This document shows, one piece after another, positions 16,411 through 25,239 of a DNA stretch of 51,889 nucleotides (the first letter of the stretch is position 1; each line of letters opens with the position of its first letter). Source of the DNA: Planctomycetota bacterium (GTDB lineage: Bacteria > Planctomycetota > Phycisphaerae > Sedimentisphaerales > Anaerobacaceae); assembly GCA_030605475.1 (NCBI GenBank), contig JAUWIG010000008.1:1-51889 (forward strand). The letters are read 5' to 3'. Under the pieces are notes generated by a model. It did no database searches. It was not told the origin of the DNA and was given only the letters and a program-made list of their open reading frames with translations. Position numbers and translations under genes: made by a program.

Positions 16411-16481
16411 AGCGGGTGGGGGGAATTGAACCCCCGTGACCAGCTTGGAAGGCTGGAGCTTTACCACTAAGCTACACCCGC
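16411..16481 (-). tRNA. tRNA-Gly (anticodon TCC)
   Basis: 71 bases on the minus strand. The acceptor stem GCGGGTG/CACCCGC is perfect. The anticodon stem CCAGC/GCTGG encloses the loop CTTCCAA (anticodon TCC), and the T arm contains GGTTCAATTCC. The discriminator base is T and CCA is not encoded. Confidence 0.97.
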
Positions 16482-16483
16482 AC

Positions 16484-16578
16484 TTAATAATTGATTATTG
16501 ATTATTAACTATTGATTATTTATAATTCGACAATCAATTATAAACACTCAATAAAAAATAGTAAATAGCAAATTAAAA
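16484..16578. repeat. 7-bp-period A+T-rich array between tRNA-Gly and proA
   Basis: Units such as TGATTAT, TAACTAT and, further on, near-complementary TCAATTA and TAAATAG run in 7-base steps up to the proA ATG. The left half and right half are roughly inverted. No ribosome-binding site is evident before proA, so the array itself forms its 5' leader. Confidence 0.7.
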
Positions 16579-17862
16579 ATGTGTATTGCCGAGATAAGTG
16601 CAACAGCCAAATCAGCCTCAATCCAATTGGCAACGACCAAAACGAGCGTAAAAAACAACGCATTGGCCGAAATCGCCGCAGCTATGAAACAGCGCAGCGC
16701 CGAAATCATATCAGCCAACAAAGAAGACCTCACCGCCGCTAAAAAGAGCAATCTCGCCGCACCTCTGCTGAAACGTCTGGCGTTTGATGAAAATAAAATA
16801 GCTGATGTCTGTGCTGGCATCGACAGCTTAATTAAACTTGATGACCCTGTTGGAAAAACAATAAGTGCCACCGAACTTGATAAGGGGCTGCGGCTTTATA
16901 AAGTCAGTTGCCCGATTGGCGTTATCGGCGTTGTTTTTGAATCCCGGCCAGACGCACTTGTCCAGATTTCAACCCTCTGCTTAAAAAGCGGCAATGCCGT
17001 CCTGCTTAAGGGCGGAAGTGAAGCCCGGAATACAAACAAAATTCTCGCAGAGGCAATCTCAGCAGCTACCGAAAAGGTGGGCATCCCCAAAGACTGGCTG
17101 CAGCTGCTCGAAACACGAGCCGATGTTGCCGAAATGTTAGCGATGGATGAATATATTGACTTGGTTGTTCCTCGCGGCTCAAACGAATTCGTCCGCTACA
17201 TAATGGACAACACCAACATAGCTGTGCTTGGACATGCCGAGGGGATATGCCACGTTTATGTTGATGGCGATGCTGATTTGGATATGGCCGTAAATATCGC
17301 TGCCGACTCCAAATGTCAGTACGTTGCTGTCTGCAATGCCGCTGAAACTATGCTGGTCGATGAAAAAATCGCCACAGCCTTTTTGCCGAAGCTCAAAGCC
17401 GCCCTGGAGCAAAGGGGCGTCGAGCTGCGCGGCTGCTCGAGAACAGCATCAATAATAGATGTAAAACCGGCCATCGAAGAGGATTGGTCAACTGAATATC
17501 TCGATTACATTCTTTCGATAAGAGTCGTCGCCGGCTTGGATGAGGCAATCGAGCACATAAACCACTATGGCTCCGGTCATACCGACGCCATTGTTACCGC
17601 CAACAAGGAAAAAGCGGCTAAGTTTATGGATTTAGTTGATTCCGCGAATGTGTTTTGGAACGCCAGCACACGCTTTAGCGATGGTTTCCGCTACGGCCTC
17701 GGTGCCGAAGTGGGCATAAGCACCAACAAGCTCCATGCCCGCGGGCCGGTCGGTCTGGAAGGACTGTTAATCTACAAATGGAAGCTCCTGGGCACCGGCC
17801 AGATTGCGGCCGACTATTCCGGCAGCGACGCAAGGAAATTCACGCACAAAAAATTAAGGTGA
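16579..17862 (+). CDS. proA: ProA, gamma-glutamyl phosphate reductase
   Basis: 427 residues. Family signatures are PIGVIGVVFESRPDA (about 112-126), LKSGNAVLLKGGSEA, DLVVPRGSNEFVRYI, and YVAVCNAAETMLVD with catalytic Cys252, then RFSDGFRYGLGAEVGIST near the C-terminus. It reduces gamma-glutamyl phosphate to glutamate semialdehyde with NADPH in proline synthesis. proB follows 64 bases downstream on the same strand, the reverse of the usual proB-proA order. The start ATG 16579 directly abuts an A+T-rich heptamer array. Confidence 0.97.
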   Translation: MCIAEISATAKSASIQLATTKTSVKNNALAEIAAAMKQRSAEIISANKEDLTAAKKSNLAAPLLKRLAFDENKIADVCAGIDSLIKLDDPVGKTISATELDKGLRLYKVSCPIGVIGVVFESRPDALVQISTLCLKSGNAVLLKGGSEARNTNKILAEAISAATEKVGIPKDWLQLLETRADVAEMLAMDEYIDLVVPRGSNEFVRYIMDNTNIAVLGHAEGICHVYVDGDADLDMAVNIAADSKCQYVAVCNAAETMLVDEKIATAFLPKLKAALEQRGVELRGCSRTASIIDVKPAIEEDWSTEYLDYILSIRVVAGLDEAIEHINHYGSGHTDAIVTANKEKAAKFMDLVDSANVFWNASTRFSDGFRYGLGAEVGISTNKLHARGPVGLEGLLIYKWKLLGTGQIAADYSGSDARKFTHKKLR

Positions 17863-17891
17863 GTTTATAGTTATGGGTTCATAGTTCATTG

Positions 17892-17926
17892 ACTACGAAC
17901 AACGAACTACGAACAACGAACTTAAA
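17892..17926. repeat. 7-bp-period array abutting the proB start codon
   Basis: Five units in perfect 7-base register: ACTACGA, ACAACGA, ACTACGA, ACAACGA, ACTTAAA, with the proB ATG as the very next bases. No Shine-Dalgarno sequence is present between the array and the ATG. Confidence 0.85.
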
Positions 17927-19096
17927 ATGCGAAACTTTGAGAATGTAAAAAAAATCGTTATCAAACTCGGCACCAATACGCTTACGAAGAAAGGTACTAT
18001 TGAAATTGACACCGCTTATGTCCGCCGAATTGTCCGCCAGATAAATTCCCTGCTCAAGACCGGCAGGCAGGTTGTCATCGTCACATCGGGCGCTATCGGT
18101 ATGGGGGCTGGCCAGTTGGAGCTGGCCGGCAAGGTTCACCCCGTTAGAAAATCTGCTGCCGGAAGGGCAAACGCCAGACGTCTCATTTCTAACGGCGTAA
18201 AGGACACAAAGATGCACCAGGCCTGCGCCGCTATTGGCCAGCCGCTGCTGATGGCCGAATATCGAAAATCATTTGCTCGCTTCGGCGTAACCGTCGCCCA
18301 GGTCTTACTCACCGCCGAAGTGCTCAACAACAGGAAAACCTATCTGAATCTTCGCAATTCAGTCGAGACGCTGCTGAAACTGTCAGTCGTCCCCATTTTG
18401 AACGAAAACGACAGCGTAAGCACCGATGAAATCGGCTCAGCTTTCGGCGATAACGACAGACTAAGCGCCCTGGTCGCAAGTAAAATCGATGCCGATTTGC
18501 TGATTATGCTAAGCGACATCGACGCCCTTTACGATAAAGACCCCCGAAAATTTGCTGACGCCGAACCCATACCAGCCGTCTATGAGCTTACCGAAGCTAT
18601 CGTGCGAAGTGCCGGCGGCAAAGGCACCAAATACGCCGCTGGCGGAATGAAGACAAAATTAGAAGCCGCTAAGATTGCCTCTAACGCCGGCTGTCGAGTA
18701 GTCCTGGCCAACGGCAGATTGAAAAATGTCATCGGACACATCATTGCCGGCCAAGAAATCGGCACGGCCTTTTACCCAAAACGAAAGCTAAGCAACCGTG
18801 CCAGATGGATTCTAAACAGCGCCCCCGCCGGCACAATAAATATTGATGATGGTGCCATGCGGGCTGTAAAGGACCACAAAAGTCTTTTGCCAAGCGGCGT
18901 AATCTCCGTCAAAGGCTCATTCGAGGCCGGTTCGGTCGTTTGTCTAAACGATAACGCAAAGGCCGTCACAAATTTAAGCAGCTCTCAACTAAAAGCCCTT
19001 GCCGGCAAACACAGCTCTGAGATAAAAAAGCTCCTCGGCCCAAAACACCGCGACGTCGTAGCAATCCCGGAAGATATCGTTTTTATTGACTATTGA
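17927..19096 (+). CDS. proB: ProB, glutamate 5-kinase with C-terminal PUA domain
   Basis: 389 residues. The amino-acid kinase core shows VIKLGTNTLT, VVIVTSGAIGMGAGQLEL, LNENDSVSTDEI, FGDNDRLSALVASKIDADLLIMLSD and GTKYAAGGMKTKLEAA. A PUA domain occupies about 280-385. It phosphorylates glutamate to gamma-glutamyl phosphate, the substrate of the neighbouring ProA. Residues about 70-91 (VHPVRKSAAGRANARRLISNG) interrupt the usual stretch between MGAGQLEL and MHQACAAIGQPLLMAEY. They are encoded by a palindromic DNA element, so this looks like an in-frame insertion. All kinase motifs remain, so the enzyme is probably functional. Confidence 0.95.
   Translation: MRNFENVKKIVIKLGTNTLTKKGTIEIDTAYVRRIVRQINSLLKTGRQVVIVTSGAIGMGAGQLELAGKVHPVRKSAAGRANARRLISNGVKDTKMHQACAAIGQPLLMAEYRKSFARFGVTVAQVLLTAEVLNNRKTYLNLRNSVETLLKLSVVPILNENDSVSTDEIGSAFGDNDRLSALVASKIDADLLIMLSDIDALYDKDPRKFADAEPIPAVYELTEAIVRSAGGKGTKYAAGGMKTKLEAAKIASNAGCRVVLANGRLKNVIGHIIAGQEIGTAFYPKRKLSNRARWILNSAPAGTINIDDGAMRAVKDHKSLLPSGVISVKGSFEAGSVVCLNDNAKAVTNLSSSQLKALAGKHSSEIKKLLGPKHRDVVAIPEDIVFIDY
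18141..18195. repeat. Palindromic element inserted in frame in proB
   Basis: CCGTTAGAAA (18141-18150) and TTTCTAACGG (18186-18195) form a perfect 10-bp inverted repeat around 35 bases. It encodes part of a segment absent from typical ProB. The same end sequences flank a second element inside the alpha/beta hydrolase gene at 33198-33270. The two copies are read in different frames. Confidence 0.8.
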
Positions 19097-19167
19097 CTAT
19101 TGCCTATTGACTATTTATTGTCTTACAATTCAATAGTAAATAATAAATAGAAAATAGTAAATTAAAA
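19084..19167. repeat. 7-bp-period inverted arrays between proB and tRNA-Leu
   Basis: The left half repeats TATTGAC in 7-base steps beginning in the last codons of proB. The right half repeats AATAGTA, AATAATA, AATAGAA and AATAGTA. The halves are roughly complementary (CTATTTATT/AATAAATAG), so the RNA could fold into a long A-U hairpin after proB. Confidence 0.75.
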
Positions 19168-19168
19168 T

Positions 19169-19252
19169 GCCGGAGTGGCGGAATTGGCAGACGCGCGGGA
19201 CTCAAAATCCCGTCCTGGCGACAGGGTGTGGGTTCGATTCCCACCTCCGGCA
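19169..19252 (+). tRNA. tRNA-Leu (anticodon CAA)
   Basis: 84 bases with a long variable arm, as in leucine tRNAs. The acceptor stem is GCCGGAG/CTCCGGC. The anticodon stem CGGGA/TCCCG encloses loop CTCAAAA (anticodon CAA), and the T arm contains GGTTCGATTCC. The discriminator base is A and CCA is not encoded. Confidence 0.97.
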
Positions 19253-19419
19253 GTTGTTTCGTATTGTGTGATGCGTATCGCGTATTTAGAGATTAGAACA
19301 CAAAAAAAAGGAATCGAACCCCCCAAAAAGGTGTGGAAAAAATGGTTCGGCATGCTCACCATCCTGAGCAGAGTCGAAGGAAATTTTTCCACATCGTCGG
19401 GGTGACAGGCCGAATACCG

Positions 19420-19438
19420 GATTCCCACCTCCGGCAGT
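19420..19438 (+). repeat. 19-bp duplicate of the tRNA-Leu 3' end
   Basis: GATTCCCACCTCCGGCAGT occurs at 19236-19254, across the tRNA-Leu 3' end, and again exactly here, 184 bases downstream. This is the layout of attachment sites left by integrases that use tRNA 3' ends. The DNA between contains no integrase or gene. It has a dispersed repeat at about 19350-19380 (CTGAGCAGAGTCGAAGG) and, on the minus strand, a second T-arm-like GGTTCGATTCC. Confidence 0.75.
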
Positions 19439-19486
19439 AACACCAGTGTTTTTGCATACACATTTCAACCGGCTCCTGTAATCTCA

Positions 19487-19515
19487 TTGACAAAGTCACA
19501 TAATTATTGTATGAT
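19487..19515 (+). promoter_or_regulatory. Promoter of the small lipoprotein gene
   Basis: A perfect -35 TTGACA (19487-19492) and TATGAT (19510-19515, five of six consensus bases) are separated by exactly 17 bases. The lipoprotein ATG is 37 bases downstream, after an AAGGAG ribosome-binding site. Confidence 0.7.
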
Positions 19516-19552
19516 ATTTCTATTGATTCAGAGCTTATTAAGGAGCGAGGAG

Positions 19553-19960
19553 ATGAAAAGAAAAATTTTATTAAATGCGTTGTTAGTAGCTGCGGTACTA
19601 CTTTTACCCGCCTGTGCGAAAGTCGGCCTTAAAGACCCTGTGAATCTGCCCGGCCTGGGCGAAACTTTTTACCTGCCGATAGAGAAGCTGCCTTCACCAA
19701 AATTCAGCAACGGTGATATTGTTAGATATAAGATGCTTGGCGACAAGAAGGGCATAATGATCTGTAGTGACTACAAGTACGTACCTCATTTGGAAACATG
19801 GTACTGCGTGGTGGATTTCTATCCTTCCTCGGCTCTAATTCATTTTGATTTTTCCGAATTTGATAATTACGAGCGGAGATATGTCTATGAATTCGAATTA
19901 GAGTTAGTGAGAAAATACAGCAAGTATAACGAATACGCGAAGAAGAGGTGGGCTTGGTAG
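19553..19960 (+). CDS. Small lipoprotein of unknown function
   Basis: 135 residues from ATG 19553, preceded by AAGGAG and a strong promoter. A lipoprotein signal peptide ends with LPAC, lipidated Cys21. The mature part is about 115 residues, rich in Tyr, Lys and Glu, with GDIVRYKMLGDKKGIMICSDYK, which reads like a small SH3-like or beta-barrel domain. It ends with a charged helix. I do not recognise a family. It is monocistronic and converges with nifS 29 bases away. Confidence 0.7.
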   Translation: MKRKILLNALLVAAVLLLPACAKVGLKDPVNLPGLGETFYLPIEKLPSPKFSNGDIVRYKMLGDKKGIMICSDYKYVPHLETWYCVVDFYPSSALIHFDFSEFDNYERRYVYEFELELVRKYSKYNEYAKKRWAW

Positions 19961-19989
19961 CAAATCAAGCTACGTATGCCCCAAACCTG

Positions 19990-21147
19990 CTATTTGGCCA
20001 CAAACGGCGATAGCTCACGAAGTCTGTTCACAATCTCCGGCATTTTTTCAATTGTGTAATCCACTTCTTCCTCGGTGTTATATCTGCTTAAGCTAAATCG
20101 AATCGAGCCGTGGGCAGCGGTGAACGGTACGCCCATCGCACGCAATACATGGCTCGGCTCCAATGAGCCGGACGTACAGGCTGAGCCGCTGCTGGCGCAA
20201 ATGCCGTATTTATCTAACATAAGCAGAATCGCCTCGCCCTCGATATACTCGAAGCTGATATTAGTCGTATTGGGCAGGCGATTGTCTTTATCGCCGTTGA
20301 GCTCACAATCAGGGCACCTTTCAAGTATCGCATCCTCAAGTTTATCCCGCAGATATTTAACTTTGCTGTTTTCTTCTTCGATGGTTTCCGCCGCCAATTC
20401 ACACGCTTTCCCTAAACCGACAATTCCCGGCACATTTTCCGTACCTGCTCGCCGTCCCTCTTCCTGATGACCACCTAACATAAACGGCGATATTCGTGTC
20501 CCCTTCCTGACGTACAGCACACCCACACCCTTTGGCCCGTGCAGTTTATGGCCCGAAAGACTTAGCAAATCAATCTTGCTCTTCGACAAATTCAACGGCA
20601 TCTTGCCAACCACCTGCACCGCATCGGTATGGAACACCACCCCCTTGCCGCTAACTATCTCCACTATTCTTTCAATCGGGAACACCACGCCGGTCTCATT
20701 ATTTGCGTACATTATCGTAACCACGGCGGTATCGTCATCGATTTGTTCTTCCAGCTGGCGCCAATCAAGCCGGCCCTGTTTATCCACCCCCAGCTCCACA
20801 ACTGTATAGCCGTGATTGGCCAGCTCCCGGCAGACCGCCAGCACAGCCGGGTGTTCAACCCTGGTAGTTATAATTTTACGTTTATTTGGTACAGCAGCTA
20901 ACGTCCCTTTGATAGCGGTGTTGTCACTTTCAGTGCCGCAGCTTGTAAATATGATTTCGCTCGGCTCGCAGCCAAGCAAGCCGGCTACCCGCTCACGGGC
21001 CTGGCGGATTTTACGGCCAATCTGTCCGCCGAATGTATGCATACTCGAAGGATTGCCGTAAAGCTCACAGAACAAAGGCCTCATCTCTTCGAGCACTTCT
21101 TCAGCCACTTTTGTCGTGGCATTGTTGTCAAAATATATAGTCTTCAT
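19990..21147 (-). CDS. nifS: NifS/IscS-type cysteine desulfurase
   Basis: 385 residues. The PLP-binding Lys201 sits in LSLSGHKLHGPKG, and the catalytic Cys324 is in ASSGSACTSGSLEPSHVL. Further family motifs are YFDNNATTKV, FTSCGTESDN, NNETG, HTDAVQ and GTENVPGIVGLG. It removes sulphur from cysteine and passes it as persulphide to the scaffold NifU, encoded 3 bases upstream in the same operon. No nitrogenase genes are in view, so a housekeeping Fe-S role is more likely than nitrogen fixation. It is the last gene of the leftward cysteine/Fe-S operon. Confidence 0.97.
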   Translation of the reverse strand: MKTIYFDNNATTKVAEEVLEEMRPLFCELYGNPSSMHTFGGQIGRKIRQARERVAGLLGCEPSEIIFTSCGTESDNTAIKGTLAAVPNKRKIITTRVEHPAVLAVCRELANHGYTVVELGVDKQGRLDWRQLEEQIDDDTAVVTIMYANNETGVVFPIERIVEIVSGKGVVFHTDAVQVVGKMPLNLSKSKIDLLSLSGHKLHGPKGVGVLYVRKGTRISPFMLGGHQEEGRRAGTENVPGIVGLGKACELAAETIEEENSKVKYLRDKLEDAILERCPDCELNGDKDNRLPNTTNISFEYIEGEAILLMLDKYGICASSGSACTSGSLEPSHVLRAMGVPFTAAHGSIRFSLSRYNTEEEVDYTIEKMPEIVNRLRELSPFVAK

Positions 21148-21150
21148 TGC

Positions 21151-22032
21151 TTATCCCCTGTGATTGTGCGGCTCTTGTGCGGACTCTTTGTCTTCCTCCA
21201 CAAAAAGTTCATCAGTGACAAATTCTCTTAGCTTGGCTTCAACCACATCTTTCATTGTGAACTCAGCCAGCCTGCACTGGGCGCACATACCTCTGAATGC
21301 AACGATAACTTTATCTCCTTCAATGTCTATTAGTTCGATATCACCCCCGTCTGCCCGCAGGGCCGGCCTGATTTGCTCATTTATCGTCTCCTGGACTAAT
21401 TGTATCTTTTGAATATTGGTAAGCTTGTGGCCTTTGGCAGGCACCGGCGAAGGTATCTCTCTTATTTTGACGCTCCGGGTTTTTTCTATTATCTTTTCAA
21501 TTTCGCCATGGCATTCGCCGCAGCCGCCGCCCGCCTTGCAGTAATTTGTTACGTCTTCGACGGTTGTTAGATTATTTTCACGTATCACCCTCTCGATTTC
21601 ACTTTCAGTTACACCGAAACAGTTACAGACGACTCTGCCTTCAAGCTCGTGTCTCTTCTTACCACCTGTACGGTAATTCTCAATTGCCGCCTCGAGGGCT
21701 TCTCTGCCCATAACCGAGCAGTGCATCTTCTGTTCCGGCAAACCGCCAAGGTAATCAGCGATATCTTTGTTGGTTATTTTGGCAGCCTCATCGACTGTCT
21801 TTCCCTTTATCAGTTCGGTCAATACCGACGATGTCGCTATTGCACTTGCGCAGCCGAAGGTTTTGAATTTTGCGTCGCGGATTCTCCCGTTCTCATCGAG
21901 TTTGAACGTCAGCTTCAGCGCATCGCCGCAGGCCAATGAGCCGACCTCACCGATGCCGTCCGGGTCTTCTATTTCTCCGACATTATGCGGATTGAAAAAG
22001 TGCTCTTTGACTTTATCCGTATATTCCCACAT
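21151..22032 (-). CDS. nifU: NifU, three-domain Fe-S cluster scaffold
   Basis: 293 residues with full NifU architecture. The N-terminal IscU-like domain carries Cys in SLACGDAL, FGCASAIATSS and KMHCSVM. The central BFD-like [2Fe-2S] domain has VVCNCFGVTE and YCKAGGGCGECH. The C-terminal Nfu domain has RADGGDIELIDIEGDKV and a CxxC (CAQC). It assembles and delivers Fe-S clusters using sulphur from the neighbouring NifS. It begins 5 bases after metY and ends 3 bases before nifS, so translation is probably coupled. Confidence 0.96.
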   Translation of the reverse strand: MWEYTDKVKEHFFNPHNVGEIEDPDGIGEVGSLACGDALKLTFKLDENGRIRDAKFKTFGCASAIATSSVLTELIKGKTVDEAAKITNKDIADYLGGLPEQKMHCSVMGREALEAAIENYRTGGKKRHELEGRVVCNCFGVTESEIERVIRENNLTTVEDVTNYCKAGGGCGECHGEIEKIIEKTRSVKIREIPSPVPAKGHKLTNIQKIQLVQETINEQIRPALRADGGDIELIDIEGDKVIVAFRGMCAQCRLAEFTMKDVVEAKLREFVTDELFVEEDKESAQEPHNHRG

Positions 22033-22037
22033 ACTTT

Positions 22038-23327
22038 CTACCTCTGACTTATCTTTAAGGCCTGTTCAAAATCGGCTATTATATCGTCGATGTGCTCGGT
22101 TCCAACGGAAACACGAATATAATCATCCGTAACGCCGGCTGCAAGCTGTTCTGCTTCGCTCAACTGCTGGTGTGTCGTACTGGCCGGATGAATCACCAAT
22201 GTCTTACTGTCGCCGATATTGGCAAGGTGACTGGCCAATTTAACATTGTTGATAAACTTAACGCCAGCTTCTTTACCGCCATTGATTCCAAAGCCCAAAA
22301 TCCCGCCTGCGCCTTTCGATAGATATTTTTCTGCCAATTTGGAATCAGGATGGGATTTGAGTCCCGGATAATTAACCCAGCTAACTTCACTTTGCTTCTC
22401 GAGCCATTCCGAAAGTTTCAGTGCGTTTTCGCTGTGCCTGGGCATACGCAGATGCAGCGTCTCAAGCCCCTGCAAAAACAAAAACGCATTAAACGGCGAC
22501 ATACAGGCGCCCATAGCTCGCAGAAACTGCAATCTGGCTTTGGTGATGTACGCCAATTCCCCAAAGCTCTCGACATATTTTACGCCGTGATAACTTGGGT
22601 CCGGCTCAGTCAACTCAGGATACCGGCCGTTCGTCCAGTCAAATTTGCCCGAATCAACAATTGCGCCCCCAATGCTTGTGCCGTGTCCGCCGATAAACTT
22701 TGTGCAGCTATGTACTACAATATCAATGCTGTATTCAATCGGCCTAAACAGTATCGGCGAAGCAACGGTATTGTCACAAAACAAAGGCATCCCGTTCTTG
22801 TGCGCAATCTCTGCGATTCTTTCATAGTCAAGCACGTCATTCTTCGGATTACCAATCGTCTCTATATAAATCAGCCGGGTATTGTCCCTGACTGCCTCGG
22901 CAAAATTCTCCGGCTCCCTGGGGTCAGCGAAAGTTACTTCGATACCCAGCTTGGGAAATGTCTGACTAAACAGCGTAACTGTCCCTCCGTAGAGCGAACT
23001 TGAAGCGACAATATGCTGACCTGTTTTGCAGATGTTCAAAATGCTGCTCGTTATCGCCGCCATCCCGGAGCTAAAGCAAAGGCCGCCAACTCCGCCTTCC
23101 AGCGCAGCCAATCGCCTCTCCAATACGTCTATCGTAGGATTTGTCAAGCGTGTATAGATGTTGCCGGACTCTTTGAGTGTAAACAAATTCGCCGCATGCT
23201 CACTGTCCTTGAAGCAATAGCTGGTGGTCTGATAAACAGGCACGGCACGACTGAGCGTATCCGAATCTACCTTTTGCCCCGCGTGCAGAGCCAGAGTCTC
23301 CAAATGATATTTAACTTCTTTGTCCAT
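22038..23327 (-). CDS. metY: O-acetylhomoserine (O-acetylserine) sulfhydrylase, MetY family
   Basis: 429 residues, the typical MetY length. The family start is [13 protein letters not shown], followed by [37 protein letters not shown] and [18 protein letters not shown] with PLP Lys210. It makes homocysteine from O-acetylhomoserine and sulphide, and some members also use O-acetylserine. Its setting after cysK, cysE and nadA links cysteine and methionine sulphur assimilation with cluster assembly. It starts 15 bases after nadA. Confidence 0.94.
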   Translation of the reverse strand: MDKEVKYHLETLALHAGQKVDSDTLSRAVPVYQTTSYCFKDSEHAANLFTLKESGNIYTRLTNPTIDVLERRLAALEGGVGGLCFSSGMAAITSSILNICKTGQHIVASSSLYGGTVTLFSQTFPKLGIEVTFADPREPENFAEAVRDNTRLIYIETIGNPKNDVLDYERIAEIAHKNGMPLFCDNTVASPILFRPIEYSIDIVVHSCTKFIGGHGTSIGGAIVDSGKFDWTNGRYPELTEPDPSYHGVKYVESFGELAYITKARLQFLRAMGACMSPFNAFLFLQGLETLHLRMPRHSENALKLSEWLEKQSEVSWVNYPGLKSHPDSKLAEKYLSKGAGGILGFGINGGKEAGVKFINNVKLASHLANIGDSKTLVIHPASTTHQQLSEAEQLAAGVTDDYIRVSVGTEHIDDIIADFEQALKISQR

Positions 23328-23342
23328 CTTTTCAAATCCTTT

Positions 23343-24260
23343 TTACTCCTCGGGTAGAATCTCTACCATTCTATCAATTGCCTTTTTGGCTTTCGCTCTT
23401 ACCTCGTCCGGCACGGTGACCTTATATTGCATATCTTCTAATGACCAGACTACTTTTTCCAGGGTAATCTTTTTCATATTAGGACAAATTGCCTTCGCAC
23501 TGGCCGCAATAAATTCAGCGTCCGGATTTTGCTCTTTCAAAGCGTGAAGCATCCCTATCTCGGTAGCTATTATGAACCGTTTCGCTGTGCTTTTCTTGGC
23601 AGACTTAAGCATTTGGCTGGTACTAAGTATTTCATCTGAAAGCTCTTTGACCGGCTCCGTACACTCCGGGTGCGCCATTACAATTGCATCCGGGTATTTT
23701 GCCTTTGTGTTTTTGATATCCTCTTCGGTTATCACCACGTGCGTTGCGCAGTAGCCCGGCCAGAGTATAAGGTCCCTGCCGGTTTTATCGACGACAAACT
23801 GGCCGAGATGCTGGTCCGGCACAAAGATAATCTGTTTATCTTTCCCCAAAGAGTTTACCACTTCAATGGCGTTGGCGCTGGTGCAGCAATAATCGCTCTG
23901 GGCCTTGACTTCTGCGGTACTGTTCACATAACAGACCACCAAAGCGTCCGGATGCCGCTGTTTCAGTTCACCCAACTGCTCCGATGTTATCATATCAGCC
24001 AAAGGACAGCCGGCAAATTTGTCCGGCAAAAGCACTGTTTTCTCCGGCGATAGAATAGCTGCGGTCTCCGCCATAAATTGCACACCGCAGAATACGATTA
24101 CCTCCGCGCCGGTTTCCGCTGCCTTTATACTCAGACCCAAAGAATCACCGCAAAAATCAGCCAAATCCTGTATCTCACCGGGCTGATAATTGTGCGCAAG
24201 TATCACAGCATTATGCGCGCCCTTTAAATTTTTGATTTTTTCAAGTAGCTGCTCGATCAT
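23343..24260 (-). CDS. nadA: NadA, quinolinate synthase ([4Fe-4S])
   Basis: 305 residues. It begins with AVILAHNYQPGEIQDLADFCGDSLGLS and has VIFCGVQFMAETAAIL, VVCYVNSTAEVKA, MAHPECTEPV and AICPNMKKITLE. These carry the Cys residues that ligate its [4Fe-4S] cluster. It condenses iminoaspartate with dihydroxyacetone phosphate to quinolinate, the first committed intermediate of NAD synthesis. nadB and nadC are not in the window. A Fe-S enzyme within an operon that supplies cysteine and clusters is functionally sensible. Confidence 0.97.
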   Translation of the reverse strand: MIEQLLEKIKNLKGAHNAVILAHNYQPGEIQDLADFCGDSLGLSIKAAETGAEVIVFCGVQFMAETAAILSPEKTVLLPDKFAGCPLADMITSEQLGELKQRHPDALVVCYVNSTAEVKAQSDYCCTSANAIEVVNSLGKDKQIIFVPDQHLGQFVVDKTGRDLILWPGYCATHVVITEEDIKNTKAKYPDAIVMAHPECTEPVKELSDEILSTSQMLKSAKKSTAKRFIIATEIGMLHALKEQNPDAEFIAASAKAICPNMKKITLEKVVWSLEDMQYKVTVPDEVRAKAKKAIDRMVEILPEE

Positions 24261-24280
24261 TCCACCTCTCGTATTGCATT

Positions 24281-25216
24281 TTACTTTTTAATTTTTAATT
24301 TCTTCCTGCGTTTTGTGTAAACCAGGTCCGCACGTGGCATTGCAACGGTAACGCCTGCCGGCACGGACTCCCTTATCCAGACATTACCGCCGATTACCGT
24401 GTTTTTCCCGATGACTACATCACCTAATATTGTCGCCTCGGCGTAGATTGTTACGTTGTCTTCTATCGTTGGATGTCTTTTACCACCCTTTATTATCTTT
24501 CCTCTTTCATCCTTTGGAAAGCTCAACGCCCCGAGCGTAGCACCCTGATAGATTTTTACATTATCGCCTATGACAGTGGTTTCGCCTATTACAACGCCGG
24601 TGCCGTGGTCGATAAAGAAGTTTTTGCCTATTCTCGCACCGGGATGTATATCAATACCGGTTTCTGCGTGTGCATATTCGGTCATTATTCGTGGGATTAA
24701 CGGCACCTCCTTTAGGTACAATTCGTGGGCAATGCGATACGTTGCGATTGCTGTGATGCAGGGATAGCTTATCACAATTTCCTCATAAGACTTTGCAGCG
24801 GGGTCTCCGTCAAAAGCCGCTCTGACGTCGCCTTTCAGCAATTTTCTAATCCTTGGCAGCCGAATTAACAAGTGTTGGGTAACACCCTCAGCCATTGTTC
24901 TACAATCACAGCCGTCACATTTATCCATTCTGCACTGGTACCTGTAAGCTCGTTCTATTTGTTCGCAGAGCTCCGTATAGACCTGGCAGAGAATGTCGCC
25001 AACGATAAAGTTGATATTTGATTTTGTAACCGTCCTTTTGCCGGTATAGCCCGGAAAAAGCAGCTCGCCAAATAAGTCGAGAATCTCCAGAATTTTATCT
25101 CGCACCGGCAGATTAGAAGCATCGATGAAATTTATGCCGGAATCATCCTTATACGTCCGGGCAATTTCGCCGACCATATCTTCCACTCTTTTATTGGTTA
25201 GCTTATTCTTCCGCAT
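24281..25216 (-). CDS. cysE: Serine O-acetyltransferase (CysE/EpsC family)
   Basis: 311 residues. A helical N-terminal domain (about 1-165) has a Cys-rich DKCDGCDCR segment not usual in E. coli CysE. The left-handed beta-helix with hexapeptide repeats follows ([47 protein letters not shown]). It acetylates serine with acetyl-CoA, giving the substrate for CysK encoded directly upstream in the operon. The gene lies 34 bases after cysK across a 7-bp repeat array. Its own stop overlaps another A/T array before nadA. Confidence 0.93.
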   Translation of the reverse strand: MRKNKLTNKRVEDMVGEIARTYKDDSGINFIDASNLPVRDKILEILDLFGELLFPGYTGKRTVTKSNINFIVGDILCQVYTELCEQIERAYRYQCRMDKCDGCDCRTMAEGVTQHLLIRLPRIRKLLKGDVRAAFDGDPAAKSYEEIVISYPCITAIATYRIAHELYLKEVPLIPRIMTEYAHAETGIDIHPGARIGKNFFIDHGTGVVIGETTVIGDNVKIYQGATLGALSFPKDERGKIIKGGKRHPTIEDNVTIYAEATILGDVVIGKNTVIGGNVWIRESVPAGVTVAMPRADLVYTKRRKKLKIKK

Positions 25217-25239
25217 TGCCGGTTCCTCTCATAACCTAT

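Noticed and set aside
19162-19461. 99-residue minus-strand open frame across tRNA-Leu
   Set aside because: It is antisense to the tRNA and encodes the familiar spurious peptide (GGGNRTHTLSPGRDFESRASANS) made by translating tRNA genes backwards.
19990-22032. nifS/nifU as sign of nitrogen fixation
   Set aside because: No nitrogenase genes are nearby; the operon is about cysteine and Fe-S supply, and NifU/NifS serve general Fe-S assembly in many non-fixing bacteria.
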